This document shows positions 45,743 to 55,300 of a DNA stretch of 64,000 bases, piece by piece. A program made the position numbers and the translations under genes. Each line of letters begins with the position of its first letter. Within the stretch, counting starts at the first letter, position 1. Source of the DNA: Paracoccus yibinensis (lineage in GTDB: Bacteria; Pseudomonadota; Alphaproteobacteria; Rhodobacterales; Rhodobacteraceae). Under the pieces are notes generated by a model, which ran no database searches, was not told the origin of the DNA, and saw nothing but the letters and a program-made list of their open reading frames with translations. The DNA lies in assembly GCF_030846195.1 (NCBI RefSeq), contig NZ_JAVCWH010000002.1:310001-374000 (forward strand), given 5' to 3'.

Positions 45743-46024
45743 ATGATCATCGAAATCGCGGCGCAGGGTGGCTTTGGCGGCATGGCCGCCGCGCGGCTGC
45801 GCAAGACCATCGACGTGGATGACCAGCCCGAACAGATGCGCCAGGAGTTGTGCGATGCCTTCGGACCCGACGAGCTGGCACGCCTGGCCCGCCAACCCTG
45901 CGGCGCCTGCGCCGACCGAATGACCTATCGCATCACCGTGACCGAGGATTGCGAAAGCCACAGCTTCACCCTGCACGAACAGCAGATCCCGCCCGAGATG
46001 CTGGACCTGATCGACCAGATGTAA
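45743..46024 (+). CDS. Emfourin-like M4 peptidase inhibitor
   Basis: 93 residues beginning MIIEIAAQGGFGGMAAARLRKTIDVDD and containing a CGACADRMTYRITVTED strand. Size, beta-rich pattern, the N-terminal GGFGG motif and position directly after an M4 peptidase match emfourin, the protein inhibitor of protealysin. It would block the peptidase in the cytoplasm. The assignment leans on context as much as on sequence. Confidence 0.72.
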   Translation: MIIEIAAQGGFGGMAAARLRKTIDVDDQPEQMRQELCDAFGPDELARLARQPCGACADRMTYRITVTEDCESHSFTLHEQQIPPEMLDLIDQM

Positions 46025-46052
46025 AAGGCGCGGATCGGGCCGCATCCTTTGC

Positions 46053-46108
46053 CTTGGTCGAAATATCCCACAGGGGGACCGGGGGACGTGAAGTCCCCCG
46101 GCCTTCGT
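46053..46108 (-). repeat. Dispersed terminator element, copy D (inverted)
   Basis: Read on the minus strand this is the CCGGGGGACTTCACGTCCCC stem, a CCCCC run, TGTGGGATATTTCGACCAAGGCAAAGG. It is nearly identical to copy B at 19288. It lies immediately 3' of the minus-strand TerC/DUF475 gene and so terminates that gene; it is also convergent with the emfourin gene. Confidence 0.75.
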
Positions 46109-47166
46109 CAATGCAGCGCCTGCCCCTTGTGCCGGCGGTTCCACATGACCGAATTGATAAAGGCCGCGCCGATGAAGATCGCGCCCAGCATTCCGGTCAC
46201 GACCTCTGGCAGGTGCCACATGGTCTGGCCGAACATGATGATCGACAGGATCAGGATCGACCAGAAGGCGCCGTGTTCCAGGTACCGGAACTCCGCCAGC
46301 GTGCCCCGTTCGACCAGCATCACGGTCATGGACCGCACATACATGGCCCCGATCCCCAGGCCGATGGCGATCAGGAACAGGTTCTGGGTCAGCGCGAATG
46401 CTCCGATCACCCCGTCAAAGCTGAAGGACGCGTCCAGCACCTCCAGATAAAGGAACCCGCCCAGGCCCACCTGAGCCGTCCCCCGCGCGGCATCCTGCGC
46501 CTGTCCCCAGCGGTCCAGCACATGTCCCAGGGCGTCCACGGCCAGGAAGGTGACGATTCCCCACATCGCGCTGTACATGAACAACTGCTCGTCCCGGACC
46601 GGCAGCAGCCAGACGAACAACAGGATGATCACCAGAACGAAGCCGACCTCCATCCCGCGCACCGACCCGGCGCGGCGCAGCGCACGCTCGATCTTGCCGA
46701 TCCAGTCCACGTCCTTGGACTGGTCGAAGAAGAAGCTCAGCGCGACCAGCATCAGGAAGGCGCCGCCGAAGGCCGCGATGGGCAGATGCGCCTCGTGGAT
46801 CAGGCGCGAATACTCCTCGGGTTCGGTCGCGGCCAGCCGGATCGCCGCCAGCGGGCCGATATGAGCGGCGATCACCACGATCAGCAGCGGGAAGATGATG
46901 CGCATCCCGAAGACCGCGATCAGGATGCCCCAGGTCAGGAAACGCCGCTGCCATTTGGGCGTCATTTCCTTCAGCTTGTTGGCATTGACGATGGCGTTGT
47001 CGAAGGACAGCGAGATTTCCAGGATCGCCAGCACCACCGCGATCATGAAGAAGGACACGGCCCCTGTCGTGCTGTCGGTGAAGCGATAGCCCAGCCAGGC
47101 TGCCAGGGCGATGCCCACGACCGTGACGATCAGCGGCCACCGCAGATAGGACAAGGATGAGCGCAT
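46108..47166 (-). CDS. TerC-superfamily membrane protein (DUF475)
   Basis: 352 residues with about nine hydrophobic helices. The TerC-type acidic membrane motif is AILEISLSFDNAIVNA in the first half and its partner EVLDASFSFDGVIGAFALTQN in the second. RRFLTWGILIAVFGMRIIFPLLIV also matches DUF475. TerC relatives handle metal ions (Mn2+, tellurite resistance), but this subfamily has no proven substrate. The ATG at 47166 is chosen because AAGGAG lies 8 bases upstream; ATGs at 47172 and 47184 overlap that ribosome site. Confidence 0.88.
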   Translation of the reverse strand: MRSSLSYLRWPLIVTVVGIALAAWLGYRFTDSTTGAVSFFMIAVVLAILEISLSFDNAIVNANKLKEMTPKWQRRFLTWGILIAVFGMRIIFPLLIVVIAAHIGPLAAIRLAATEPEEYSRLIHEAHLPIAAFGGAFLMLVALSFFFDQSKDVDWIGKIERALRRAGSVRGMEVGFVLVIILLFVWLLPVRDEQLFMYSAMWGIVTFLAVDALGHVLDRWGQAQDAARGTAQVGLGGFLYLEVLDASFSFDGVIGAFALTQNLFLIAIGLGIGAMYVRSMTVMLVERGTLAEFRYLEHGAFWSILILSIIMFGQTMWHLPEVVTGMLGAIFIGAAFINSVMWNRRHKGQALH

Positions 47167-47245
47167 GGACATTTCTCCTTCCATCTGTGACCGACCAATA
47201 GGCCGCCGCATTTGGTGCGGCAAGGTCATTCCCGCCGCCCGCCCC

Positions 47246-48208
47246 CTACAGCCAGCGCTTCCAGCGCAGCACCAGCCAGGTCGCCGCCGCCGTCGCGGCC
47301 ATCAGTCCAAGGGCCATGGGATAGCCCCAGCGTTCGTCCAGTTCCGGCATCACCTCGAAGTTCATGCCGTAGATGCTGGCGATCAGCGTCGGCGGCAGGA
47401 ACAGCGCCGCCACGACAGACAGAATGCGCACGGTGTTGTTCTGTTCCAGATTGATCATCCCCAGCGTCGTGTCCACGGCCAGGCTGACGCGCGACCCCAG
47501 GAAGTCGGCATGAACCTCCAGCGCCTGAACGTCGCGCAACTGTCCCTTGACCACCGGGCGCAGCCGCTTGGCCTCGGGCTGTTCATCGACGGTGGCCATA
47601 TAGAAGGCCAGCATCCGCTCGATGGTCAGCAGCGACAGGCGAAGGCGGGCCAGGGCTTCGGCTTCGCGCCCCACCTGGCGCAGGGCCGATTGCAGCCGGT
47701 CGCCCTGTCCGCGCGCGGGCCGGGTCTCGAAGATCGAAATGGTCGCATCGTCCAGCAAGCGGCCCGACCCCTCCAGGATGTCGGCCAGCCGGGCGATGAT
47801 CTCCTCGGCCAGGCCGATGAACAGGCGGTGCGCGGTGGCGCAGCCCAGGGTGGATCGCTCGGCCCGTTCGGGATAGGTCAGGAAGGGCCGGGGGGAATGA
47901 TGGCGCACCGTCACCAGCCGCTGCGGCGACAGGATGAAGCTGACCGGCATCGTCACGCGGTTGCCGTCGCCCCGTTCGCCCGGCAGCACGGCCGTCATGG
48001 TGTCGATCCCCGATTCCCGGTAAAGCCGGTTCGAAATCTCGATCTCCTCCATGTCCGCCAGGGTGGGAACATCCACGCCCAGTTCCCTGAGCAGGGCCGT
48101 TTCCTCTTTCCCCGGCGCGATCAGGTCGATCCAGATGGCATCGGACAAGGGGGCGCCCTTGTCCTGCCGGACAATGCGGCCCTGATGGATGACATAGGAA
48201 TACATCAT
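47246..48208 (-). CDS. corA: CorA-family Mg2+/Co2+ channel
   Basis: 320 residues: a long cytoplasmic helical domain, then two C-terminal helices with the selectivity motif YGMNFEVMPE (GMN) between ILSVVAALFLPPTLIASI and MALGLMAATAAATWLVL. It mediates Mg2+ (and possibly Co2+, Ni2+) entry as a pentamer. The ATG pair at 48208/48205 follows GGAGGC. The frame is open upstream to 48301 but would cross the csbD terminator. Confidence 0.92.
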   Translation of the reverse strand: MMYSYVIHQGRIVRQDKGAPLSDAIWIDLIAPGKEETALLRELGVDVPTLADMEEIEISNRLYRESGIDTMTAVLPGERGDGNRVTMPVSFILSPQRLVTVRHHSPRPFLTYPERAERSTLGCATAHRLFIGLAEEIIARLADILEGSGRLLDDATISIFETRPARGQGDRLQSALRQVGREAEALARLRLSLLTIERMLAFYMATVDEQPEAKRLRPVVKGQLRDVQALEVHADFLGSRVSLAVDTTLGMINLEQNNTVRILSVVAALFLPPTLIASIYGMNFEVMPELDERWGYPMALGLMAATAAATWLVLRWKRWL

Positions 48209-48265
48209 GGCCGCCTCCGGTCCGGCTCCCAAATCGGGTCCGGCCTTGGTAGCCTGACCATCGGC

Positions 48266-48293
48266 AAAGAAAAAGGGTGCCACAAAGACACCC
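48266..48293 (-). terminator. Terminator of the csbD gene
   Basis: On the minus strand GGGTG (48293-48289) and CACCC (48279-48275) pair around a nine-base loop, followed by TTTTTCTTT (48274-48266). The U-rich run is good though the stem is short. It lies between csbD and corA. Confidence 0.6.
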
Positions 48294-48320
48294 CCTTCCA
48301 TTCATTCCAGGACCTGCGGC

Positions 48321-48524
48321 CTAGAGCGTGCGGTCACGGAAATAGTCGTCGATGTTGCGCTCGGCCTCGTTCTTGGTCCAGCCGTATTTTTCCTGCAACT
48401 TGCCGGCAAGCTGATCCTTGCTGCCGTCCATCCGGTCCAGATCGTCGTCCGTCAGGTCACCCCACTGTTCCTTGAGCGAGCCTTTGACCTGTTTCCATTT
48501 GCCCTGAACGATATCCCAGTTCAT
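48321..48524 (-). CDS. CsbD-family stress protein
   Basis: 67 residues beginning MNWDIVQGKWKQVKGSLKEQWGDLTDDDLD and containing GKLQEKYGWTKNEAERNID, the CsbD pattern. Members are abundant small proteins of the general stress response with unknown mechanism. GAAGGAGA precedes the ATG at 48524. It stands alone with its own terminator. Confidence 0.93.
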   Translation of the reverse strand: MNWDIVQGKWKQVKGSLKEQWGDLTDDDLDRMDGSKDQLAGKLQEKYGWTKNEAERNIDDYFRDRTL

Positions 48525-48593
48525 GCCTGTCTCCTTCGAAGCAGTGATCTGGTGAATTAACATTTGGCAGTCCCGAGGGTTCCTGAGGGCCTT

Positions 48594-49541
48594 TCAATTC
48601 ATCTGGTCGTGAGGGTGCTGGCCATCGGAGAAAGCGATCAGGTTGTCCAGCGCCCGCAGGGCCATGGCCGTTCTGGTGTCGTCGGTCGCGGTGCCCAGAT
48701 GCGGCAAGAGCGTGGCGTTCGGGGCGTCGAGCAGGTCTTGGGGAACCAGCGGTTCGCGTTCGTAAACGTCCAGGCCCGCGCCCGCGATGACGCCGCCGTG
48801 CAGCGCCTCGATCAACGCGGCCTCATCCACCACGTCGCCACGGGCGATGTTGACCAGATAGCCCTGCGGCCCAAGCGCGGCCAGTTCGGGGGCACCGATC
48901 AGATGCCGCGTGCCGGTCCCGCCCGGCACCGCCAGCACGGCCACGTCGGCCTGTTCCAGCATCGCCTCCAACCCGTCGATCTGGCGGGCGGGGAAATCCA
49001 GGCCGGTAACAGTCGAGCGGTTGAAGAACACCACATCCATCCCGAAGCCGTGGTGGCAGCGCCGGGCAATGGCCTGCCCGATGCGGCCCATGCCGACGAT
49101 GCCCAGGGTCCGCCCAGTCGCATGTCCGCCCAGAAGCTGGGTCGGGTTCCACCCGGTCCACCGGCCTGCGCGCAGGATTCGTTCGCCTTCCGATGCGCGG
49201 CGCAGGGTCATCAGGATCAGCATCACCGCGATGTCGGCGGTGGCATCCGTCACCACGTCGGGCGTGTTGGTGACGACGACCCCTGCCGCTTTGGCCGCAG
49301 CGACGTCGATATGGTTATAGCCAGCCCCGAAGTTCGCCAGGATCCTGCAACGCGGCTGGCCTGCGAAGGCGGCGGCGGTGAAGGCGTCGCCAAGCGTCGG
49401 CATGATCGCGTCGTAATCGCGCAGGGCGGCGGCGGCCTCTGCCTCGGACAGGGGGGTGTTGTCGCGGAAGGTCGCGTCGAAACGGGCGCGGATCGCCTGG
49501 GTGGCGCGGGCGGTCATGGGCCTTGTGACAAGAAGCCGCAT
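48594..49541 (-). CDS. D-2-hydroxyacid dehydrogenase (glyoxylate/hydroxypyruvate reductase type)
   Basis: 315 residues of the NAD(P)-dependent D-isomer 2-hydroxyacid dehydrogenase family. NFGAGYNHIDVAAAKAAGVVVTNTP holds the catalytic Arg/Asn-side loop. GIVGMGRIGQAIARR is the dinucleotide motif, NIARGDVVDEAALIEAL holds the catalytic Arg, and the catalytic His lies in LLPHLGTAT. It reduces a 2-ketoacid such as glyoxylate or hydroxypyruvate. Its ATG overlaps the stop of the CsaA-like gene by one base, so it is the last gene of proC-csaA-dehydrogenase. Confidence 0.9.
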   Translation of the reverse strand: MRLLVTRPMTARATQAIRARFDATFRDNTPLSEAEAAAALRDYDAIMPTLGDAFTAAAFAGQPRCRILANFGAGYNHIDVAAAKAAGVVVTNTPDVVTDATADIAVMLILMTLRRASEGERILRAGRWTGWNPTQLLGGHATGRTLGIVGMGRIGQAIARRCHHGFGMDVVFFNRSTVTGLDFPARQIDGLEAMLEQADVAVLAVPGGTGTRHLIGAPELAALGPQGYLVNIARGDVVDEAALIEALHGGVIAGAGLDVYEREPLVPQDLLDAPNATLLPHLGTATDDTRTAMALRALDNLIAFSDGQHPHDQMN

Positions 49542-49873
49542 CAGTAAAGCCTTCCTCCATTCGGGACATCAAGGTCGGGGCGGATCAGCACCACCTCTCC
49601 GTCGGGATCGGGGACGCCCAGGACCAAGACCTCGGACCGGACGGGACCGATCTGGCGGGGCGGAAAGTTCACCACGCAAAGCACCTGCTTGCCGACCAGT
49701 TGCGCGGGTTCGTAATGCCGCGTGATCTGGGCCGAGGACTTGCGTTCGCCCAAGACCCCCACGTCCAGCCACAGCTTGATCGCGGGCTTTCGCGCCTCGG
49801 GGAAGGGTTCGGCGCGCGTGATGGTGGCCACGCGGATATCGACCTTCAGGAAATCGTCGAAGCTGATGGTCAT
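49541..49873 (-). CDS. CsaA-like tRNA-binding domain protein
   Basis: 110 residues, a stand-alone EMAP/Trbp111-type OB fold. It starts ISFDDFLKVDIRVATITRAEPFPEARKPA and contains KSSAQITRHYEP and VVNFPPRQIGPVRSEVLVLG, the signature of CsaA-type proteins. These bind tRNA or act as chaperones linked to secretion. It overlaps proC by 4 bases. Confidence 0.9.
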   Translation of the reverse strand: MTISFDDFLKVDIRVATITRAEPFPEARKPAIKLWLDVGVLGERKSSAQITRHYEPAQLVGKQVLCVVNFPPRQIGPVRSEVLVLGVPDPDGEVVLIRPDLDVPNGGRLY

Positions 49874-50682
49874 TGCGCCCGCCCAAGTTCACGCCCGCGT
49901 TCGGTGGCGGCGGCAATGGTCCGCGCCATCAGGGGCGGCAGGCCGGTATTGGGGTCCATCAGCACGCGCAGCCCCGCCGCCGTCGTCCCGCCGGGCGAGG
50001 TGACGTTTTCGCGCAAGACCGCCGGATCCTCGTCCGCGTCAATGGCAAGCGCCCCCGCCCCGGCAACCGTCATGCGCGCCAGCTCCAGCGACAGCGCGGG
50101 CGGCAGGCCCTGCGCCTCGCCCGCCTTCGCCATCGCCTCGATCAGGTGGAACACATAGGCCGGGCCGCTGCCAGACAGGCCGGTGACGGCATCCATCTGG
50201 TCCTCGTGGTCCAGCCGGACCACGCGGCCGACGGCCCCCATCAGAGTCTGGGCCAGATCCAGATGGGCGGGCGTGGCCAGGGCGTTGCCGATCATGGCGC
50301 TGATGCCCTGACCGATGGCGGCAGGGGTGTTCGGCATCACGCGGACGATCGGCGCGCCGGGAAAAGCCGTTTCGAACGTGGCGATCGTGGTGCCCGCCGC
50401 CACCGACAGGACCAGCGTATCCGACAGGCTGGGCACGCCGCCCAGGGCCTGCGCCATCATCTGCGGCTTGACAGCCAGAACCAGCACGGCGGGATCTGCG
50501 GGCAGGCCGGTGTTCACACGCAGCCCCTTGTCCAGCCATTCGGGCGAAAGATGCGGGTCGATCACCGTGACGGCACCCGGTTCCAGCCCGCGCGCCAGCC
50601 AGCCGCGCAGCATCGCCCCGCCCATCCGGCCACAGCCCACCAGCACCAGCCCGCGTGTGTTGAGATCGTCGAAATCGCCCAT
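49870..50682 (-). CDS. proC: Pyrroline-5-carboxylate reductase
   Basis: 270 residues. N-terminal Rossmann LVLVGCGRMGGAML, VLAVKPQMM, IVRVMPNTPAAIGQGI, and the C-terminal signature GLSGSGPAYVFHLIEAMAKAGEAQGLP with ENVTSPGGTTAAGLRVL. It makes proline from pyrroline 5-carboxylate with NAD(P)H. It begins the proC-csaA-dehydrogenase operon, 35 bases after the YbjN gene. Confidence 0.96.
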   Translation of the reverse strand: MGDFDDLNTRGLVLVGCGRMGGAMLRGWLARGLEPGAVTVIDPHLSPEWLDKGLRVNTGLPADPAVLVLAVKPQMMAQALGGVPSLSDTLVLSVAAGTTIATFETAFPGAPIVRVMPNTPAAIGQGISAMIGNALATPAHLDLAQTLMGAVGRVVRLDHEDQMDAVTGLSGSGPAYVFHLIEAMAKAGEAQGLPPALSLELARMTVAGAGALAIDADEDPAVLRENVTSPGGTTAAGLRVLMDPNTGLPPLMARTIAAATERGRELGRAQ

Positions 50683-50717
50683 CCGGCCCCCCTTGTCGCA
50701 GTGGGGCCAAGCGCCCC

Positions 50718-51221
50718 TTATGCCCGTCCGTAGGCCTCGCCCAATGCGATGTCCAGTGCAGCGGCGGGGCTGCTGTTGCCCCAGGCGACCAGCTGGAACG
50801 AGGGATAGAAGCGTTCGCAGCTGAGCAGGGCGTTGCTGATCATCTGGTCCACCTGTTCGGCCGATGCCACCGCATCGCCCGCCAGCAGCAGCCCATAACG
50901 CCAGACCATCAGCCGCTGCTTGGACCAGAAGGTGAAGCCGCCGTCCCAGACCTGGTCATTGGCCAGATTCATCGTCTCATAGACAAGGGGCAGGCGGTCT
51001 GCGGGCGGATCCAGATCGAAGGTGCAGATCAGGCGCAGCACGGATTCGCGCGCAGACCAGGCCAGCGTCAGCGAATAGCTGCGCCACTGGCCCTGGACCA
51101 CCATGGCAATCTGGTCGTCGGCCAGGCGGTCGAAATCCCAGTCGTGATGGAGAGCCACCGCCTCGACGATGTCGATGGGATGAATCTCATCGGTCGGAAT
51201 CACTGCTTCCGTTAGCGCCAT
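50718..51221 (-). CDS. YbjN-domain protein
   Basis: 167 residues of the YbjN/T3SS-chaperone-like fold family. EIHPIDIVEAVALHHDWDFDRLADDQIAMVVQGQWRSY and FTFWSKQRLMVWRYGLLLA match the alphaproteobacterial form. YbjN proteins affect stress and motility phenotypes; biochemical role is unknown. It lies just upstream of proC on the same strand, so is likely co-transcribed. Confidence 0.87.
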   Translation of the reverse strand: MALTEAVIPTDEIHPIDIVEAVALHHDWDFDRLADDQIAMVVQGQWRSYSLTLAWSARESVLRLICTFDLDPPADRLPLVYETMNLANDQVWDGGFTFWSKQRLMVWRYGLLLAGDAVASAEQVDQMISNALLSCERFYPSFQLVAWGNSSPAAALDIALGEAYGRA

Positions 51222-51425
51222 GTCAGCATCCTGCCTCGGACGGGACGCGATTTCGTGCCGCTGTCCCTTGTTTGCAGAACAAGACCGGGCACGGGTGCCG
51301 GAATGTTCCTACAATATATCGTGGGCGTGATTTGGGCCGCTGTAAAGCGAAATTCCCGAAAAGATTGTGGAAAACCTGACTGTCGGCTAAATCGCGCCAT
51401 CCGGTTCCGACAAGAGGCGAAGGCC

Positions 51426-52292
51426 ATGCCACGCGACCAGGGCGGCGACATCGGTAGGGCGCCAGCAGCGACCGGCGCAGGGGCTTTGATCGACCTGTCC
51501 GGGGCCGTCAACCGTCGCCCCTGGCCGGTGCCAGACGACACCGGGAACGCCCCGACGGACCGGCTGGCCGAAGCCGCCGCCCGCTGGTTCGGATGCCTGC
51601 CGTCCCAGGTTCTGGCTGTCGGCTCTCCGGCGATGCGGCTGATCCCCCGTCTGCTGCCGGCGGGCCAACAGGTGGCAAGGCGCGGCCCCACCGAGGACAT
51701 GGCGGGCGCCGACCTTGCCGTGGTAACGAACCCGACCAACCCCGAAGGCCGCGAATGGCCCCCCGAGGCCTTGGCGCACCTGGCGCGCCGTGTCGGGCTT
51801 CTGGTCGTGGACGAAAGCCTTGCCGATGCCCGGCCCGACCTGTCCCTGGCGCCTGCCCTGCCCCCGAACGCGATCGTGCTGCGCAGCCTGCGCCCACTCT
51901 GGGGGTTGCGGCTTTGCATCGTCCTGGCGCAGCACGCGCATCTCGCCCGCCTGTCCGAAGCGCCGGGCTTCCGGCCCGCCGATGCCCGCGCGCTGCGTCT
52001 TGGCACCCTGGCCCTGGCCGACCGGACCTGGGCCGAGGACGCGATCCTGTATCATGCCGAGGCCGCGCTGCGCCTGGACCGCCTTGCCATTCGTGCAGGC
52101 TGGCGCCCGGTGGGCGGCACGCATCTGTTCCGGCTTTACGACACCGGCGATGCCGCCGCCGCACAGGAACGGTTGGCGCGGGCGCATGTCTGGACCCGGC
52201 GCTTTCCCTCTTCCTCGACATGGCTGCGGCTGGGCATTCCCGGAAGCCATGCCGAATGGGACCGGCTGTCCGACGCCCTGCGCAAAACCTAG
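51426..52292 (+). CDS. CobC-like aminotransferase-fold protein lacking the PLP lysine
   Basis: 288 residues related to L-threonine-phosphate decarboxylase (CobC/CobD type) of the class I/II aminotransferase fold. LIDLSGAVNRRPWPVP resembles the substrate loop, VVTNPTNPEGREWPPEALAHLA and VVDESLADARPDLS keep the PLP-ring Asn and Asp (Asp129). The motif that should read RSFGKFFGLAGLRLGF is VLRSLRPLWGLRLCIV, so the Schiff-base Lys is Pro157 and about three residues are lost. The protein is also about 40 residues shorter than usual. It is therefore probably not a PLP decarboxylase. No other cobalamin gene is adjacent. The ATG at 51426 has GAGGCGAAGG upstream. Confidence 0.8.
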   Translation: MPRDQGGDIGRAPAATGAGALIDLSGAVNRRPWPVPDDTGNAPTDRLAEAAARWFGCLPSQVLAVGSPAMRLIPRLLPAGQQVARRGPTEDMAGADLAVVTNPTNPEGREWPPEALAHLARRVGLLVVDESLADARPDLSLAPALPPNAIVLRSLRPLWGLRLCIVLAQHAHLARLSEAPGFRPADARALRLGTLALADRTWAEDAILYHAEAALRLDRLAIRAGWRPVGGTHLFRLYDTGDAAAAQERLARAHVWTRRFPSSSTWLRLGIPGSHAEWDRLSDALRKT

Positions 52293-52394
52293 GCAAGGCC
52301 TCCGCCCCTTGCTGCGGGCGTGCTGCCCCGGCTTTCCTTCTCGCACCCGCTTTCACATTGTGTAAGCTGGCGGCAAGGACAGCAGGGGGACGGC

Positions 52395-55300
52395 ATGTCG
52401 ATCAAGGCCAGCATCTATCACCTGACGCATTACAAGTATGATCGTCCGGTGATCCTTGCGCCCCAGGTGATCCGCCTGCGCCCCGCGCCGCATTCGCGGA
52501 CCCGTGTCATATCCCATTCCCTGAAGGTCACGCCCGAAGACCACTTCGTGAACCACCAGCAGGATCCCTTCGGCAACTGGCTGGCGCGCTTCGTCTTCCC
52601 CGAGCCCGTGCGCGAATTGAAGATCGAGGTCGATCTGGTCGCGGACATGACCGTCTATAACCCCTTCGACTTCTTCGTCGAGGATGCGGCCGAACACTGG
52701 CCCTTCGACTATGCCCCCGACCTGGCCGAGGAACTGGTCCCCTATCGCCAGGCCGAACCCGCCGGGCCGCTGCTGCGTGCGCTGCTGGACAGCATTCCGC
52801 GCGAAAAGACCCGCACCGTCGATTTCCTGGTCGCCCTGAACGCACACATCGCGGGCGAGACCGCCTATACGATCCGCATGGAACCGGGCGTGCAGACGCC
52901 CGAGGAGACGCTGGCCCTGCGCAGCGGATCGTGCCGCGACTCGACATGGCTGCTGGTCCAGACGCTGCGCCACCTTGGCTTTGCCGCGCGCTTCGTGTCG
53001 GGATACCTGATCCAGTTGAAGCCGGACCTTCAGGCGCTGGATGGCCCGTCCGGCACCGCCCACGACTTCACCGACCTGCACGCCTGGGCCGAGGTCTATA
53101 TTCCCGGCGCGGGCTGGATCGGGCTGGATCCGACATCCGGCCTGCTGACCGGCGAAAGCCATATCCCGCTGGCCGCCGCCCCGCATTACCGCAGTTGCGC
53201 CCCCATCAGCGGCATGGCGAGCTTTGCCGAGGTCGATTTCGACTTCGACATGCAGATCCGCCGCGTGGCCGAGCATCCGCGCATCACCAAGCCCTTCAGC
53301 GATGACGCCTGGGCCGACCTGAACCGCTTGGGACACCGGGTCGATGCCGCCCTGCGCGACGGCGACGTGCGCCTGACCATGGGCGGAGAGCCGACCTTCG
53401 TGTCCATCGACGATTTCGAATCCCCCGAATGGAACACCGCTGCCGTGGGGCCGACGAAACGCCACCGCGCCGACGTGCTGATCCGCAAGCTGCGTCACCG
53501 TTTCGCGCCCAACGGTTTCCTGCATTACGGCCAGGGCAAATGGTATCCGGGCGAGACGCTGCCCCGCTGGACCTTCTCGCTCTACTGGCGCAAGGACGGC
53601 CAGCCCATCTGGCAGAACCCGGACCTGATCGCCCAGGAAGCGGGCGATGGCGCGGTGACGCCCCTGCAGGCGCAGGAACTGCTGCGGGAAATGGCCACTG
53701 AGTTGGGCGTGTCCGACGACAACGTCCTGCCCGCCTATGAGGACCCTGCCGAATGGCTGGTCAAGGAAGCGAACCTGCCCGCCAATGTCAGCCCCGAGAA
53801 CAGCAAGCTGGAAGACCCCGAGGCACGCCACCGCATCGCCAGCGTCTTCAATCGCGGCCTGACCACGCCTACGGGCTTCGTGCTGCCGATCCAAAGCTGG
53901 CAATCGAAATCCGGCATCACCTGGTATTCCGAACGCTGGCGGCTGCGGCGCGGGCATGTCTTCCTGGTGCCCGGCGACAGCCCGGTCGGATACCGCCTTC
54001 CGCTGTCCTCGCTGCCGCATCTGCCGGCTTCGGTCTATCCCTATATCAACCCGACCGATCCGACGGTCGAACGCGCGCCGCTGGCCGAACCGGGGGAGAT
54101 CGCGCCGGATCGCAAGTCCCAGCCGATGGCCAGCTTCGTCGCCAATCAGCCGATCCAGGACGTCGTGCAGCAGGTGCCCGGCGTCGGCGTGCCGGAATTG
54201 CAGGGCATGGTCCGCACGGCCCTGTCGGTGGAACCCAAGAACGGGCGGCTCTGCGTCTTCATGCCGCCGGTCGCGACGCTGGAGGAATACCTGGACCTGC
54301 TGCGCGCGGTCGAGGCTGCGGCCCTGCGCCTGGACCTGCGCGTCCATGTCGAAGGCTATGCCCCGCCGCATGACCCGCGCCTCAACGTGATCCGCGTGGC
54401 CCCCGACCCCGGCGTGATCGAGGTGAACATCCACCCGGCCAGCGATTGGGACGACTGCGTGGCGATCACGCAGGGCGTTTACGAGGACGCGCGCCAGTCG
54501 CGTCTTGGCGCGGAAAAGTTCATGATCGACGGCAAGCATACCGGCACCGGCGGGGGCAACCATGTCGTCGTGGGGGGCGCCACCACCAACGACAGTCCCT
54601 TCCTGCGCCGCCCCGACCTGCTGGCGAGCCTTATCCTGCACTGGAACCGGCATCCGTCGCTGTCCTACCTGTTCTCGGGCCTGTTCATCGGTCCCACGTC
54701 GCAGGCCCCCCGGATCGACGAGGCACGGCACGACGCGCTTTACGAACTGGAAATCGCGCTTGCCCAGATCCCCGCGCCGGACCGGGGCACGCCGCCCCTG
54801 CCCTGGCTGACCGACCGGCTGCTGCGCAACATCCTGACCGACGTGACCGGCAACACGCACCGGGCCGAGATCTGCATCGACAAGCTGTATTCCCCCGACG
54901 GTCCAACCGGCCGCCTGGGTCTGGTCGAGTTCCGGGGCTTCGAGATGCCGCCCGACGCGCGGATGAGCCTGGCCCAGCAACTGCTGCTGCGCGCGCTGAT
55001 CGCGCGGTTCTGGCGCGAACCGGCCACGGGCGACCTGACCCGCTGGGGCACCGCGCTGCACGACCGCTTCATGCTGCCCCATTTCGTCTGGACCGATTTC
55101 CAGGACGTGTTGCGCGACCTGACCGACCACGGCTTCCCGATGCAGGAGGAGTGGTTCAAGGCCCAGGCCGAGTTCCGCTTCCCCTTCTGCGGCGAGGTCG
55201 AGGTCGAGGGCGTCCACCTGGAACTGCGCCAGGCGCTGGAACCCTGGCACGTCCTGGGGGAAACCGGGGCGATCGGCGGGACCGTGCGTTATACCGACAG

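Noticed and set aside
51277..51308. Nested repeats GGCAC-GG-GTGCC and GAACA...TGTTC between the YbjN and CobC-like genes
   Set aside because: Arms are short and the outer pair is not symmetric around the inner one, so the case for an operator is weak.
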